A stretch of DNA of 64,000 bases, from positions 1,860,001 to 1,924,000 of the forward strand of contig CAVTOZ010000003.1 of assembly GCA_963736505.1 (NCBI GenBank), written 5' to 3'. Positions 32,588 through 40,284 of this stretch are shown piece by piece (position 1 is the first letter of the stretch; each line of letters starts with the position of its first letter). The notes beneath the pieces were generated by a model. The model worked only from the letters and a program-made list of their open reading frames with translations, made no database searches and was not told where the DNA came from. This DNA is from Solirubrobacter sp963736505 (GTDB lineage Bacteria > Actinomycetota > Thermoleophilia > Solirubrobacterales > Solirubrobacteraceae). A program made the position numbers and the translations under genes.

Positions 32588-32900
32588 CCTCGTGCTCCTC
32601 GAGCACGCCGAGCAGCTCGCCGACCCGGCAGACGAGCAGGCGCTCCTCGTCGACCTCGACCCACGCGCCGGCGGAGGCGGGGAAGACGACGTGGTCGCCG
32701 GGCCTGACGGGCATCTGGACGCCGACGCTCTCCCACCAGTCCAGCCCCGGGCCGACGGCGAGCACGATCCCGTGCTGCGGCGGCGGCTCGTGCGAGCCGG
32801 CCGGGACGAGCAGGCCCGACTGCCGGATCCGGTCAGGCTCGAGCTCCTTCACGACGACGCGGTCGAACAGTGGTCGCAGGAAGTGGCGCACGGCGCACAC
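32577..32900 (-). CDS. Divergent GroES-like co-chaperonin
   Basis: A 107-residue cpn10-fold protein. LRPLFDRVVVKELEPDRIRQSGLLVPAG matches the GroES N-terminus; HGIVLAVGPG is the conserved turn, and VRPGDHVVFPASAGAWVEVDEERLLVCRVGELLGVL matches the rest. The mobile loop region is altered. No GroEL gene is next to it, which differs from the usual groESL operon. GTG 32900 is used; GTG 32891 would give the more typical N-terminus. It overlaps the degenerate MBL gene and abuts the acetoacetate-decarboxylase-like gene. Confidence 0.75.
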   Translation of the reverse strand: MCAVRHFLRPLFDRVVVKELEPDRIRQSGLLVPAGSHEPPPQHGIVLAVGPGLDWWESVGVQMPVRPGDHVVFPASAGAWVEVDEERLLVCRVGELLGVLEEHEDAA

Positions 32901-32901
32901 G

Positions 32902-33369
32902 CTAGGGCATGAACAAGCGCATCCCGTCGCCTGCGAGGGCCAGCCGGGTGCCGGACAGGCCGAATCCCTCCACGCTCACGAGCGCGGGCGCGGCCCGCAT
33001 CCGCAGCCAGCCGACCGAGAGCTTGCCGTCGCCGATCGCGGGGCCGGGGATCAGCAGCGGGATCCGGCCCTCGCGGCGCCGGATCCGGGCCTGCAGCAGG
33101 ACCTGGCCGTCCTGGCGCACCTCGACGGACGAGCGCGAATATGTGAACTCGGCGAGCTGCTTCGGCAGGTGCCAGATCTCGCGCCCGCCGCGCATCGACT
33201 CCGGCGAGTCGACGTAGATGTGCGAAACGACGAAGCCCGGCCGGAACACGATCAGCTCGTGGTAGGTGAGCGTGCCGCCGAGGTAGTTGGCGAGCATCAC
33301 GCCGCCCCAGGCGGTCGGGACGAGGATCAGCTCGCCGTGGAGGCGCCAGGGCGCGGGCGGGAATCCCAT
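32902..33369 (-). CDS. Acetoacetate decarboxylase-like protein
   Basis: A 155-residue protein with acetoacetate decarboxylase family features: VPTAWGGVMLANYLGG, then YVDSPESMRGGREIWHLPKQLAEF. The Lys in HLPKQLAEF sits where the Schiff-base Lys is found in the family; the following Lys that tunes its pKa is Gln here. It is much shorter than the 240-residue enzyme, so it may be a diverged family member with another reaction. ATG 33369 is used because GGAAGG lies nine bases before it. Its 5' end overlaps the polytopic protein gene by 43 bases. Confidence 0.65.
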   Translation of the reverse strand: MGFPPAPWRLHGELILVPTAWGGVMLANYLGGTLTYHELIVFRPGFVVSHIYVDSPESMRGGREIWHLPKQLAEFTYSRSSVEVRQDGQVLLQARIRRREGRIPLLIPGPAIGDGKLSVGWLRMRAAPALVSVEGFGLSGTRLALAGDGMRLFMP

Positions 33370-34124
33370 CGCCGCCATCCTTCCAGCAGGAGCAGCGCGA
33401 TCGCCACCGGGACGGTGGCGGGCAGCGTGTCGTAGACGAAGAACAGCAGGTCCCAGACGGCGGAGCAGAGCAGGACGAGCAGCGCGGCGGGCACCTGGCG
33501 GCGGCGCTCGAGCGCGAGCACGCCGCCGAGCACGCCGGCGACGAACACGTCGCCGTAGCCCATGCTCGCGTAGTGCAGGTCGAGGTACTGCAGCTGCGGC
33601 GCGCCGGGAGTCGGGATCGCCGCGTTGAGCACCGCGTTCGGCGCCTGCAGCTGGTTGCCGAACACGAGGATCGCATCGGTCACCGCCATCGCCACGATCC
33701 CGAGCTTGAGCCAGACCACGGGCACGATGCCGGCCAGGATCCGCCCGAGCGTGACGCAGCTGAGCGCGGTCAGCGCCGCCGCCGCCGCGTCGCCGGCCAG
33801 CCCGCTCACGTCGGCCCACGCGAGCGCGAGCAGCGGCGCCGCGACCGCCGCCAGCGGCCAGCGGGCGCCGTGCATCGCCCAGCCGAGCGCGAGCGCGGCG
33901 CCGGGCGGGATCAGGATCAGCGAGATCCACGTGAGCGCGTCGGCGGTCTGGGGGAACAACTCGATCGCTCCGACCACGACCGCGATCGACAGCGGCAGGA
34001 TCAGCGCCCAGCCGCCGCTCGCGAAGCGGCGCATCCACTTCGGCACGCCGGCGGCCGGCAGAGCGACCAGGCTCGCCTGCGTGGAGAGCAGGACCGCGTC
34101 GGCGGCGATGAAGCGCAAGTTCAC
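33327..34124 (-). CDS. Polytopic membrane protein with presenilin-like GxGD and PAL motifs
   Basis: A 265-residue protein with about eight or nine membrane helices. Three motifs occur in the order seen in presenilin/signal-peptide-peptidase type aspartyl proteases: AMAVTDAILVFG with Asp150, MGYGDVFVAGVLGG with GYGD at 189-192, and LPATVPVAIALL from 234, like the PAL motif. This suggests an intramembrane protease but is not proven. GTG 34124 is used; GTG 34139 would add five residues. The gene is divergent from an MBL-fold gene 20 bases away, and its end overlaps the acetoacetate-decarboxylase-like gene. Confidence 0.55.
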   Translation of the reverse strand: MNLRFIAADAVLLSTQASLVALPAAGVPKWMRRFASGGWALILPLSIAVVVGAIELFPQTADALTWISLILIPPGAALALGWAMHGARWPLAAVAAPLLALAWADVSGLAGDAAAAALTALSCVTLGRILAGIVPVVWLKLGIVAMAVTDAILVFGNQLQAPNAVLNAAIPTPGAPQLQYLDLHYASMGYGDVFVAGVLGGVLALERRRQVPAALLVLLCSAVWDLLFFVYDTLPATVPVAIALLLLEGWRRWDSRPRPGASTAS

Positions 34125-34144
34125 GCATGAAAGGATCACGAGTC

Positions 34145-34930
34145 GTGCTCGGAATCTGCGTCACGTGCGGCGTGCAGTTCGGCGAAGCCGATCCTGCGCG
34201 CTGCCCGATCTGCGAGGACCCGCGGCAATACGTGCCCGAGAGCGGGCAGGCATGGACGACGCTCGAGGCGCTCCGCGACGGCCACGCGAACGCGATCCGG
34301 CCCGAGGGCGAGCTGACCGGGATCGGCACCGAGCCGCGCTTCGCGATCGGCCAGCGCGCGCTGCTCGTGCCGCACGGCGCCTCGAACGTGCTGTGGGACT
34401 GCGTCACGCTGCTCGACGACGCGACGGCGGCCGAGGTCGAGCGCCGCGGCGGGCTGGACGCGATCGCGATCTCGCACCCGCACTACTACTCGGCGATGGT
34501 CGAGTGGGCGCACCGCTTCGACTGCCCCGTGCTGCTGCACGAGGACGATCGCGAGTGGGTCATGCGTCCTGACGCGTCGATCCGCTTCTGGTCCGGCGAG
34601 ACGTACTCGCTCGGCGAGGGGCTGACGCTGCTGCGACTCGGGGGCCACTTCGCGGGCGGAACCGTGCTCCACCGCGACGGTCTCCTGCTCTCCGGCGACA
34701 TCGTGCAGGTGATCCCGGACCGCGCGCACGTATCGTTCATGTACAGCTACCCGAACCTCATCCCGCTGCCGGCGGAGACGGTCCGGGACATCGCTTCGCG
34801 CCTTGCGCCGTATGCCTTCGAGGCCCTCTACGGAGCGTGGTGGGGAACGCTGATCCCGACCGGTGCGGATGCCGTCGTGCAGCGCTCGGCGACTCGCTAT
34901 GTCGAGGCGCTGCAGGGAAAACTGCCGTGA
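34145..34930 (+). CDS. MBL-fold metallo-hydrolase with N-terminal zinc knuckle
   Basis: A 261-residue protein. The first 30 residues hold a rubredoxin-like Cys pair arrangement (CVTC then CPIC). The MBL domain follows, with the partial signature SHPHYYSAMVEW (His-x-His then no Asp-His in the usual place), GGHFAGGTVLHRDGLLLSGD and a final strand. It probably binds metal but differs from classical MBL hydrolases. GTG 34145 is used because AAAGGA lies nine bases upstream; ATG 34127 is an alternative. No partner operon is visible. Confidence 0.72.
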   Translation: MLGICVTCGVQFGEADPARCPICEDPRQYVPESGQAWTTLEALRDGHANAIRPEGELTGIGTEPRFAIGQRALLVPHGASNVLWDCVTLLDDATAAEVERRGGLDAIAISHPHYYSAMVEWAHRFDCPVLLHEDDREWVMRPDASIRFWSGETYSLGEGLTLLRLGGHFAGGTVLHRDGLLLSGDIVQVIPDRAHVSFMYSYPNLIPLPAETVRDIASRLAPYAFEALYGAWWGTLIPTGADAVVQRSATRYVEALQGKLP

Positions 34931-34948
34931 AACAGGAGCAACGGGGGT

Positions 34949-35305
34949 ATGACTCAGGCTATGGCCGTACTGGAACTCGTGAACTCGCGCCCGGACTGGA
35001 TGGGTGCCCTGACCGTCGCTCTCACGCGCCCGCCCGGCGTGCCGGAGCGCCGCGCAGGCGACGATCCGTGGTCCGGCGGCGGCCGCGCGGAGCGTCCGCG
35101 CCGCATCTCCGACGATCTCGCCTGGCTGCGCCAGGCCTTTGACGAGCCCGAGGATCACGGGCTCCACGGTCTCGCCGACACCGCCGCCGTCGCGGCGTGG
35201 GAGGCCGATATCGAGGCGCAGGAGCGGCTCGGGCGGCTGCGCGACCGCCACGTGCTCGACGCCGCCGGCTTCCTCCTGCACGAAGAGGAGCGGATCGCCG
35301 TCTAG
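34949..35305 (+). CDS. Hypothetical protein
   Basis: A 118-residue protein with no signal peptide, membrane segment or recognised domain. It is rich in charged residues, with a hydrophobic N-terminal helix-like stretch MAVLELVNSRPDW and a likely helical C-terminal half (AAVAAWEADIEAQERLGRLRDRHVLDAAGFLLHEEE). AGGAGCAACGGGGGT precedes the ATG, a good ribosome site. It lies 18 bases after the MBL-fold gene and just before csoR. Confidence 0.55.
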   Translation: MTQAMAVLELVNSRPDWMGALTVALTRPPGVPERRAGDDPWSGGGRAERPRRISDDLAWLRQAFDEPEDHGLHGLADTAAVAAWEADIEAQERLGRLRDRHVLDAAGFLLHEEERIAV

Positions 35306-35310
35306 TTGGA

Positions 35311-35325
35311 TACCCCTGCGGGGTA
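35311..35325. promoter_or_regulatory. CsoR-type operator palindrome in the csoR promoter
   Basis: TACCCCTGCGGGGTA is a perfect inverted repeat (TACCCC, TGC, GGGGTA), the form known for copper-responsive CsoR operators. It lies between a possible -35 (TTGGAT, 35306-35311) and a -10-like TAGATT (35331-35336), 18 bases upstream of the csoR ATG. Bound repressor would block the promoter, so autoregulation is likely. Confidence 0.8.
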
Positions 35326-35343
35326 CTTGCTAGATTGAGTGGC

Positions 35344-35637
35344 ATGACGACGCCGACCCGCGGCTACAGCGCGACCAAGGACCAGCTGCAGAACCGCCTC
35401 GCGCGGATCGAGGGGCAGGTCCGCGGCGTCTCGAAGATGGTCGACGACGATCGCTACTGCGTCGACGTGCTGACGCAGATCAGCGCGATCCAGGCCGCGC
35501 TCGACAAGGTCGCGCTCGGGCTGCTCGACGAGCACGCGCGCCACTGCGTGCTCGGCTCTGGCGAAGGGCCCAAGGAGCCCGACGCGCAGGTCGACGAGCT
35601 GATGTCCGCCGTCGGGCGGCTCATGCGTCGCGGCTGA
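35344..35637 (+). CDS. csoR: CsoR-family metal-sensing repressor
   Basis: A 97-residue all-helical repressor. The family core QLQNRLARIEGQVRGVSKMVDDDRYCVDVLTQISAIQAAL is present. The copper ligands are Cys (RYCVD), His and Cys (ARHCVL), as in Cu(I)-binding CsoR. It represses in the apo form and releases DNA on metal binding. A perfect operator-like palindrome sits in its own promoter. No copper ATPase, CopZ or oxidase gene is adjacent, so its other targets must lie elsewhere. Confidence 0.9.
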   Translation: MTTPTRGYSATKDQLQNRLARIEGQVRGVSKMVDDDRYCVDVLTQISAIQAALDKVALGLLDEHARHCVLGSGEGPKEPDAQVDELMSAVGRLMRRG

Positions 35638-35645
35638 GCAGCGGG

Positions 35646-36767
35646 CTACGGCGCGGTAGCGGCGCCGGCGTCGACCATCCCGGCCCCGTAGAACAGGTCC
35701 GGCCCGGGCGGGCCGAGGTCGCGCGCGGTCGCCCGCAGGCGCTGCTCGATCGCGGCGGGGGTTGGCTTGGCGCCCAGCACGCCCGAGGCGATGATCAGCG
35801 CGGCGGTGGCCGAGACGTGCGGCGTCGCCATCGACGTGCCGTCGTAGTCGCCCGGCAGGCCGAAGCGGCGCTTGGACGTCGTGTAGGTCATCTGCAGGAT
35901 CGGCCGGCCCGTGGAGCCGGGCTGGCAGCCGGGGTCCGGGCGGTCCGCGTCGTCGCCGCCGCCGGGCGCGACCAGGTCGATCCCGGCGCCGGTGTCGGAG
36001 TACTTGGCCAGGCAGCCGTGATCGGTGACCGCGCCCACCGCGATCACGCCGGGCAGCTTGGCGGGATACGAGATCGCCGGGTCGCCCGCGTTCCCGGCTG
36101 CGGCCGCGATCACGATGCCGTGGCGGCGGGCGTTCCTGACGGCCGCGACGATCAGCGGGATCTGGTTGGCCGCCGTGATCGTCGAGCCGAACTCGAACGA
36201 CAGGTTGATCACCTGCGCGCCGCGCCCGACGGCGTAGTTGATGCCGGCGGCGATCGACTCCTGGTCGCCGTAGCCGTCGCGGTCGAGCACCTTGACCGGG
36301 ATCAGCGTGACGCCGTATGCGAGGCCGGTCACGCCGATGCCGTTGTAGGTCGACTCCGCGATCGTGCTCGCGACGTGGGTGCCGTGGCCGTTGGCGTCAT
36401 CCGGGTGGTCGTCGACGCCGGCGCACGGATCGCCCGCGGGACCTGCGTGGGCGCAGAAGTCGCGCCCGCGCGCGAGCCGGAAGCGCGAGATGTCCGGCGA
36501 GCGCCGGAACGGCCCGCGGTCCTCGTACGCGAGGCCGGTGTCGAGCACCGCGACCTTCACGCCGATCCCGCCCGGCCGGCCCTTGGCGATCAGGTTGTCC
36601 CACGCACGTGGCGCGTCGACGCCCGTACCGGGGAGGAAGTTCCACTGGTCGTTGACCCAGCCGCCGGGCTGCCCGCTCGTGCCCGGGTCGTTCGGCGTGA
36701 ACGATCCGGCCTCGGCCGGCGCCGCCGCGATCAGCGAAGCGACGAGGAGGCCGGCAAGCACGCGCAT
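35646..36767 (-). CDS. Secreted subtilisin-family (S8) serine peptidase
   Basis: A 373-residue exported protease. Residues 1-20 form a signal peptide ending AEA. The catalytic triad motifs are AVLDTGLAYE (Asp), DDANGHGTHVAS (His) and DYDGTSMATPHVS (Ser), with the oxyanion Asn in AAAAGNAGD. Cys-containing loops (DFCAHAGPAGDPC, HGC) suggest disulfide bonds. No clear propeptide or cell-wall anchor is seen. It is divergent from the AhpD-like gene by 66 bases. Confidence 0.93.
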   Translation of the reverse strand: MRVLAGLLVASLIAAAPAEAGSFTPNDPGTSGQPGGWVNDQWNFLPGTGVDAPRAWDNLIAKGRPGGIGVKVAVLDTGLAYEDRGPFRRSPDISRFRLARGRDFCAHAGPAGDPCAGVDDHPDDANGHGTHVASTIAESTYNGIGVTGLAYGVTLIPVKVLDRDGYGDQESIAAGINYAVGRGAQVINLSFEFGSTITAANQIPLIVAAVRNARRHGIVIAAAAGNAGDPAISYPAKLPGVIAVGAVTDHGCLAKYSDTGAGIDLVAPGGGDDADRPDPGCQPGSTGRPILQMTYTTSKRRFGLPGDYDGTSMATPHVSATAALIIASGVLGAKPTPAAIEQRLRATARDLGPPGPDLFYGAGMVDAGAATAP

Positions 36768-36833
36768 CAGGTGGCGAGCACTGTAGTCGCTCGCGGGGTG
36801 TCACAACCGCGCGCGCCGGCTCGTCCAGCACGC

Positions 36834-37280
36834 ATGAACCCACGCATTGAACTCGCGCGCCACGCCGGCGGCCCGCTCGCCGCGATGGCCCGCGTCGAGG
36901 AGCGCATCACGCTCGATCCCGTCGTGCGCGAGCTCGTCAAGCTTCACGCGTCCCAGATCAACGGCTGCGTGTTCTGCATCGACATGCACTGGATCGAGGC
37001 GCGCGCGTCCGGCGAGCCCGAGGTCCGGCTCGCGCAGCTCGTCGCCTGGCAGGAGAGCCCGCACTTCAGCGAGCGCGAACGAGCCGCGCTCGCGCTCTGC
37101 GAGGCGGTCACGCACGTCTCCGCCACGCGCGTGCCCGACGACGTCTGGAACACCGCCGCGGCGCACTTCGAACCCGACGAGCTCGCGCACCTGCTGTTCC
37201 AGATCGCCGCGACCAACCTCTGGAATCGCGTGTGCGTCGCGGCCCGGACCGTGCCGGCGAGTCTCGCCTCGGCCGCCTGA
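36834..37280 (+). CDS. AhpD-like carboxymuconolactone decarboxylase family protein
   Basis: A 148-residue all-helical protein with the peroxidase-type CxxC motif CVFCIDMHWIEAR near residue 45, the AhpD signature with its downstream His. Such proteins reduce hydroperoxides or act in redox relay. Start is ATG 36834. It is 30 bases upstream of the toxin-antitoxin operon but that pair has its own operator. Confidence 0.85.
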   Translation: MNPRIELARHAGGPLAAMARVEERITLDPVVRELVKLHASQINGCVFCIDMHWIEARASGEPEVRLAQLVAWQESPHFSERERAALALCEAVTHVSATRVPDDVWNTAAAHFEPDELAHLLFQIAATNLWNRVCVAARTVPASLASAA

Positions 37281-37284
37281 AAGC

Positions 37285-37301
37285 GGTACCATTCTGGTAC
37301 C
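37285..37301. promoter_or_regulatory. Perfect inverted repeat, probable antitoxin operator
   Basis: GGTACCATTCTGGTACC is a perfect palindrome (GGTACCA, spacer TTC, TGGTACC). It lies ten bases upstream of the antitoxin ATG and right after the AhpD-like stop, the usual place for autoregulation by a ribbon-helix-helix antitoxin with its toxin. Confidence 0.75.
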
Positions 37302-37310
37302 ATCGACCGA

Positions 37311-37514
37311 ATGGCGATGAATCTGCGCCTGACCGATGAACAGACCGACGCGCTGCGCGCGCGGGCCGACAAGGAAGGCCGCAGCATGCAGCAGGTCGCA
37401 CTGGCGGCTGTCGACGAGTATCTGCTGCGGACCGAGGACGATGAGCTGACGGATCGGCTCGCCGAGCAGGGCGCGGAGCGGTTCGCCGAGCTGTTGCGCC
37501 GGCTCGGCGAATAA
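37311..37514 (+). CDS. Ribbon-helix-helix antitoxin
   Basis: A 67-residue protein with the Arc/MetJ pattern: a short strand (MNLRLTDEQ) followed by two helices (TDALRARADKEGRSMQQVALAAVDEYLLR) and an acidic C-terminal tail that could bind the toxin. ATG 37311 is used; ATG 37317 is also possible. The stop TAA is directly followed by the GTG of the toxin. A perfect palindrome upstream suggests it represses its own operon. Confidence 0.8.
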   Translation: MAMNLRLTDEQTDALRARADKEGRSMQQVALAAVDEYLLRTEDDELTDRLAEQGAERFAELLRRLGE

Positions 37515-37901
37515 GTGACCAGGTTCCTGACGGTCGAGCAAGCGCTTCGGATCGCGCGGGCCGCCGTCGGCGGGCCGGTCGCGGTCCGGGACATCGGCCT
37601 GCTCGAGGCGGCGGTGCACCGGCCGCGCGCGAGCGTGCTCGGCCAGGACGCGTATCCGGACCTCGTCACCAAGGCTGCCGCGTTGCTGCATTCGCTCGCG
37701 CGCAATCACGCGCTCGTCGACGGCAACAAGCGCCTGGCGTGGCTCGCGACATACGTGTTCATCGCCAAGAACGGCGTCACGCTCGACCCGGACGACGATG
37801 CCGCCTATGACCTCGTCGTGGCGGTCGCCTCGGGCGGGATCGACGATGTGGCCTCCATCGCGGCCGCGCTCTCCGTTATGACTTCACATAACGTCGATTA
37901 G
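37515..37901 (+). CDS. doc: Doc-type toxin (Fic fold)
   Basis: A 128-residue death-on-curing type toxin. The Fic/Doc motif is HALVDGNKRLAW (HxxxDGNKR, with the Phe of HxFx replaced by Leu). The N-terminal LTVEQALRIARAAVGGP, then LLEAAVHRPRASVLGQDAYPDLVTKAAALLHSLARNH match Doc. Doc phosphorylates EF-Tu and stops translation. GTG 37515 has no gap from the antitoxin stop. Doc is usually paired with Phd; here its partner is of the ribbon-helix-helix type. Confidence 0.9.
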   Translation: MTRFLTVEQALRIARAAVGGPVAVRDIGLLEAAVHRPRASVLGQDAYPDLVTKAAALLHSLARNHALVDGNKRLAWLATYVFIAKNGVTLDPDDDAAYDLVVAVASGGIDDVASIAAALSVMTSHNVD

Positions 37902-37930
37902 CGGGCATTGAACGCGAGTACGGTGTGGGA

Positions 37931-38878
37931 ATGCTGGCTCTCCTCGCGACCGCTGCCCTCGCCGCGGCGACGACGTTGTCGACCGAGCAGGCGGCGGGAA
38001 CCGTCGCGGCCTACGACGGCACGGTCGTGTGGTCGAGCTACGACAGCGCCGCGAAGGACTACAGGCTCGTCATGTCCAAGGACGGCGGCGCGCCGGCGCC
38101 GCTGCCGGTCGCGCCGCGGTCGAAGCCGTTCGACGTCGACCTCGGTACGAACGCGAACGGCTCTGTGTATGCCGTATACACGCGCTGCGCGCCCGGCTGC
38201 GACATCTACCGTCTCGGGCTCGCGACGGGCGTCGAGACGCACCTGACGCAGTTCTCCTCGCCGACGGCCGACGAGCGCAATCCGACGATCCAGGCCGGCC
38301 GGATCGCGTTCCTGCGGCGCGACAAGTCCGGCGGCCGGACTTATGACTACCTGCGCATGGGCTCCCCAGGAGCGACGGCGACGACGTACCTCGGTGTGAA
38401 GGTCCAGGTGACGAAGTTCGACTCGCTGGATGCGCCGGAGCTGTCGTCGTCGCGGATCGCGTATACGCGCATCTCCGAGGGCATCGGGTTCGGCGAGCAC
38501 GACATCCACGTGCGCACGCTCTCCGGCTCAAGCGACACGAAGGTCTATACCGCGCGCTCGGGTGGCGCGAACTCCGCCCAGGTCACGCGTCCGTCGCTGA
38601 CCGAGGACGGCAAGGCGTTCGTGTGGGCGCGCACGAACAACGGCTCCGGCGCCGGCAACCGGCTCGTCCGCTACGTCCTCGCGAGCGGCAAGTTCAGCTA
38701 CGCGCTCGGCAAGAGCACGTGGATCTCGACGGGCTGGGCGAGCACGGGCCTCGGCGCGGCCGCGTTCGTCGACGGCTCCGGGACCGGCACCTGCTTCGCC
38801 AACGTCAACGACCCGCCCGCGAAGACGCTCTGCAGCGTGAGCCTCACGGGTCCGGTGACGTTCGACGCCAAGCCGTAG
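37931..38878 (+). CDS. Exported TolB/propeller-like hypothetical protein
   Basis: A 315-residue protein with a short signal-like N-terminus (MLALLATAALAAATTLS). The rest repeats a strand pattern of the type 'TVAAYDGTVVWSSYD', 'GRIAFLRRDKSGGRTYDYL', 'SSRIAYTRIS' and 'KAFVWARTNNGS', typical of TolB-like beta-propellers. Cysteines occur as pairs (CAPGC; CFANVNDPPAKTLC). ATG 37931 is used; GTG 37925 would add two residues. Function is unknown. It is 29 bases after the toxin gene. Confidence 0.65.
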   Translation: MLALLATAALAAATTLSTEQAAGTVAAYDGTVVWSSYDSAAKDYRLVMSKDGGAPAPLPVAPRSKPFDVDLGTNANGSVYAVYTRCAPGCDIYRLGLATGVETHLTQFSSPTADERNPTIQAGRIAFLRRDKSGGRTYDYLRMGSPGATATTYLGVKVQVTKFDSLDAPELSSSRIAYTRISEGIGFGEHDIHVRTLSGSSDTKVYTARSGGANSAQVTRPSLTEDGKAFVWARTNNGSGAGNRLVRYVLASGKFSYALGKSTWISTGWASTGLGAAAFVDGSGTGTCFANVNDPPAKTLCSVSLTGPVTFDAKP

Positions 38879-38940
38879 CCGCGGTGTCCCAAGGCTGACG
38901 CGCGATTGCGGATATCGGCGCGGCTGCCGATAGGAGCCGT

Positions 38941-39294
38941 GTGAACTTCCCGCTCCGCACCGCTCTCCTCGCCGCCCTCGCCCTCGCCGTCGCCGCCAGC
39001 CCCGCCGACGCCGCCGTCAAGCATCACCACCACAAGACCAAGCACGCCGCCGCCAAGACCGCCACCCCCAAGCGCGTCGCCGCTCCTGCGCCCGCCGCCA
39101 CGCCCGCGCCGGCCGCCGCGCCCGCGTTCACCTCGGTGATCAGCATCGGCGGCTACGTCTTCTACAACCTCACGTACGCCCAGGCCGTCGAGGCCTACAC
39201 GGCCGCGGTCGCCGCCGCCCCCGCCGGCTACACGCCGCCCCCGGTCACCTCGGTCTCGGTCGACACCACGGTCGGCGGCGCCGTCGGGAGCTGA
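38941..39294 (+). CDS. Short exported Ala/Pro-rich protein
   Basis: A 117-residue secreted protein. Residues 1-23 form a signal peptide (RTALLAALALAVAASPADA). A His/Lys-rich stretch (KHHHHKTKHAAAKT) and an Ala-Pro linker (APAPAATPAPAAAPA) precede a small conserved-looking domain with ISIGGYVFYNLTYAQAVEAY. The basic His-rich part might bind metal or anionic polymer. Start GTG 38941. A hairpin terminator follows the stop. No family is recognised. Confidence 0.55.
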   Translation: MNFPLRTALLAALALAVAASPADAAVKHHHHKTKHAAAKTATPKRVAAPAPAATPAPAAAPAFTSVISIGGYVFYNLTYAQAVEAYTAAVAAAPAGYTPPPVTSVSVDTTVGGAVGS

Positions 39295-39298
39295 ACGA

Positions 39299-39321
39299 CG
39301 GCGCGCCTTGAAGGCGCGCCG
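39299..39321. terminator. Bidirectional hairpin terminator
   Basis: Left arm CGGCGCGCC (39299-39307) pairs perfectly with GGCGCGCCG (39313-39321) across the 5-base loop TTGAA. It sits 4 bases after the plus-strand stop at 39294 and 15 bases beyond the minus-strand stop at 39337, so it can serve both convergent genes. No long T run follows, as usual in G+C-rich actinomycetes. Confidence 0.65.
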
Positions 39322-39929
39322 CCGCTTTGACATGTGTCAGTCAGTCGGGATCGGGCCGCCGATCTCCGAGCCGGGCTCGCTGGGGGTCGACGGGCCGGCG
39401 AGGTAGCTGCCGACGGTGCTGAAGAAGTTCCCGATCGCGTTCAGCGTCTCGTTGCTGACCGAGAACGAGACCGTCTCGGTGCTCACCAGGCCGACGTTGA
39501 AGCCGAATCCGTACCCCTCGGTGCGCGACTGCGTGACGTTGCCGTCGTTGCCGAGCGTGAGCGAGTTCGTCTGCGTCTGATTGAGGCCGGGGTTCATCTC
39601 CTCGGCCGTCGAGAACGTGCCCGTGATGCCGCTGGTGCCGGCGGTCAGCGACGCCCCGGCCGGCCCGATGCCGCCCTGGAGGCTCGCCTGCGCGCTCGTC
39701 TCGGTCGCCGCCGCGCCCTGGCCGACGGAGCCGAAGAAGCCGAAGCCCTCGGCCGGCCCGAGCGTGATCGACGTGTTCTTGTCGTCGCGAGCGAAGGCGA
39801 AGGTGCCGCCCAGCGGCCCCACGCCCCGGTCACGCTCGCCTTGAACCCGTTCGGCGAGTCGACCTGCGACTGCGGAGCCGCGGGCGCCGGCGTGGCCGGC
39901 GACGACGTGTCGGACATCGGCACGCTCGG

Positions 39930-40270
39930 CGCGGCCGGTGCCGGCGTCGCCGGGGCGGGCGACGCGGTGTCCGGCGTGGCCGGGGCCGGTGATGACGTGT
40001 CCGGGGTCGCCGGGGCCGGCGTTGAGGTGTCCGGCGTGGCCGGGGCCGATGATGATGTGTCCGGCGTGGCCGGGGCCGGAGATGATGTGTCCGGCGTGGC
40101 CGGGGCCGGAGACGAGGTGTCAGGCGTCGCCGGGGCCGGCGTCGACGTGTCCGGCGTCGCCGCGGCCGGCGTCGCCGACGTGTCCGGCGTCGCCGCGGCC
40201 GGCGTCGACGTGTCCGGGGTCGTCGCGGCGGGCGTTGACGTGTCCGGCGTCGCCGGAGCCGGGGCCGGCG
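39930..40270. repeat. Degenerate 30-bp tandem repeats
   Basis: Repeats of a unit like GTGTCCGGCGTGGCCGGGGC plus ten bases, coding on the minus strand for Ser-Pro-Ala-Pro-Ala-Thr-Pro-Asp-Thr-Ser type decapeptides. Copies differ at several positions. They adjoin the more regular 27-bp array. Confidence 0.6.
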
Positions 40271-40284
40271 CCGCCGGTGCCGGT

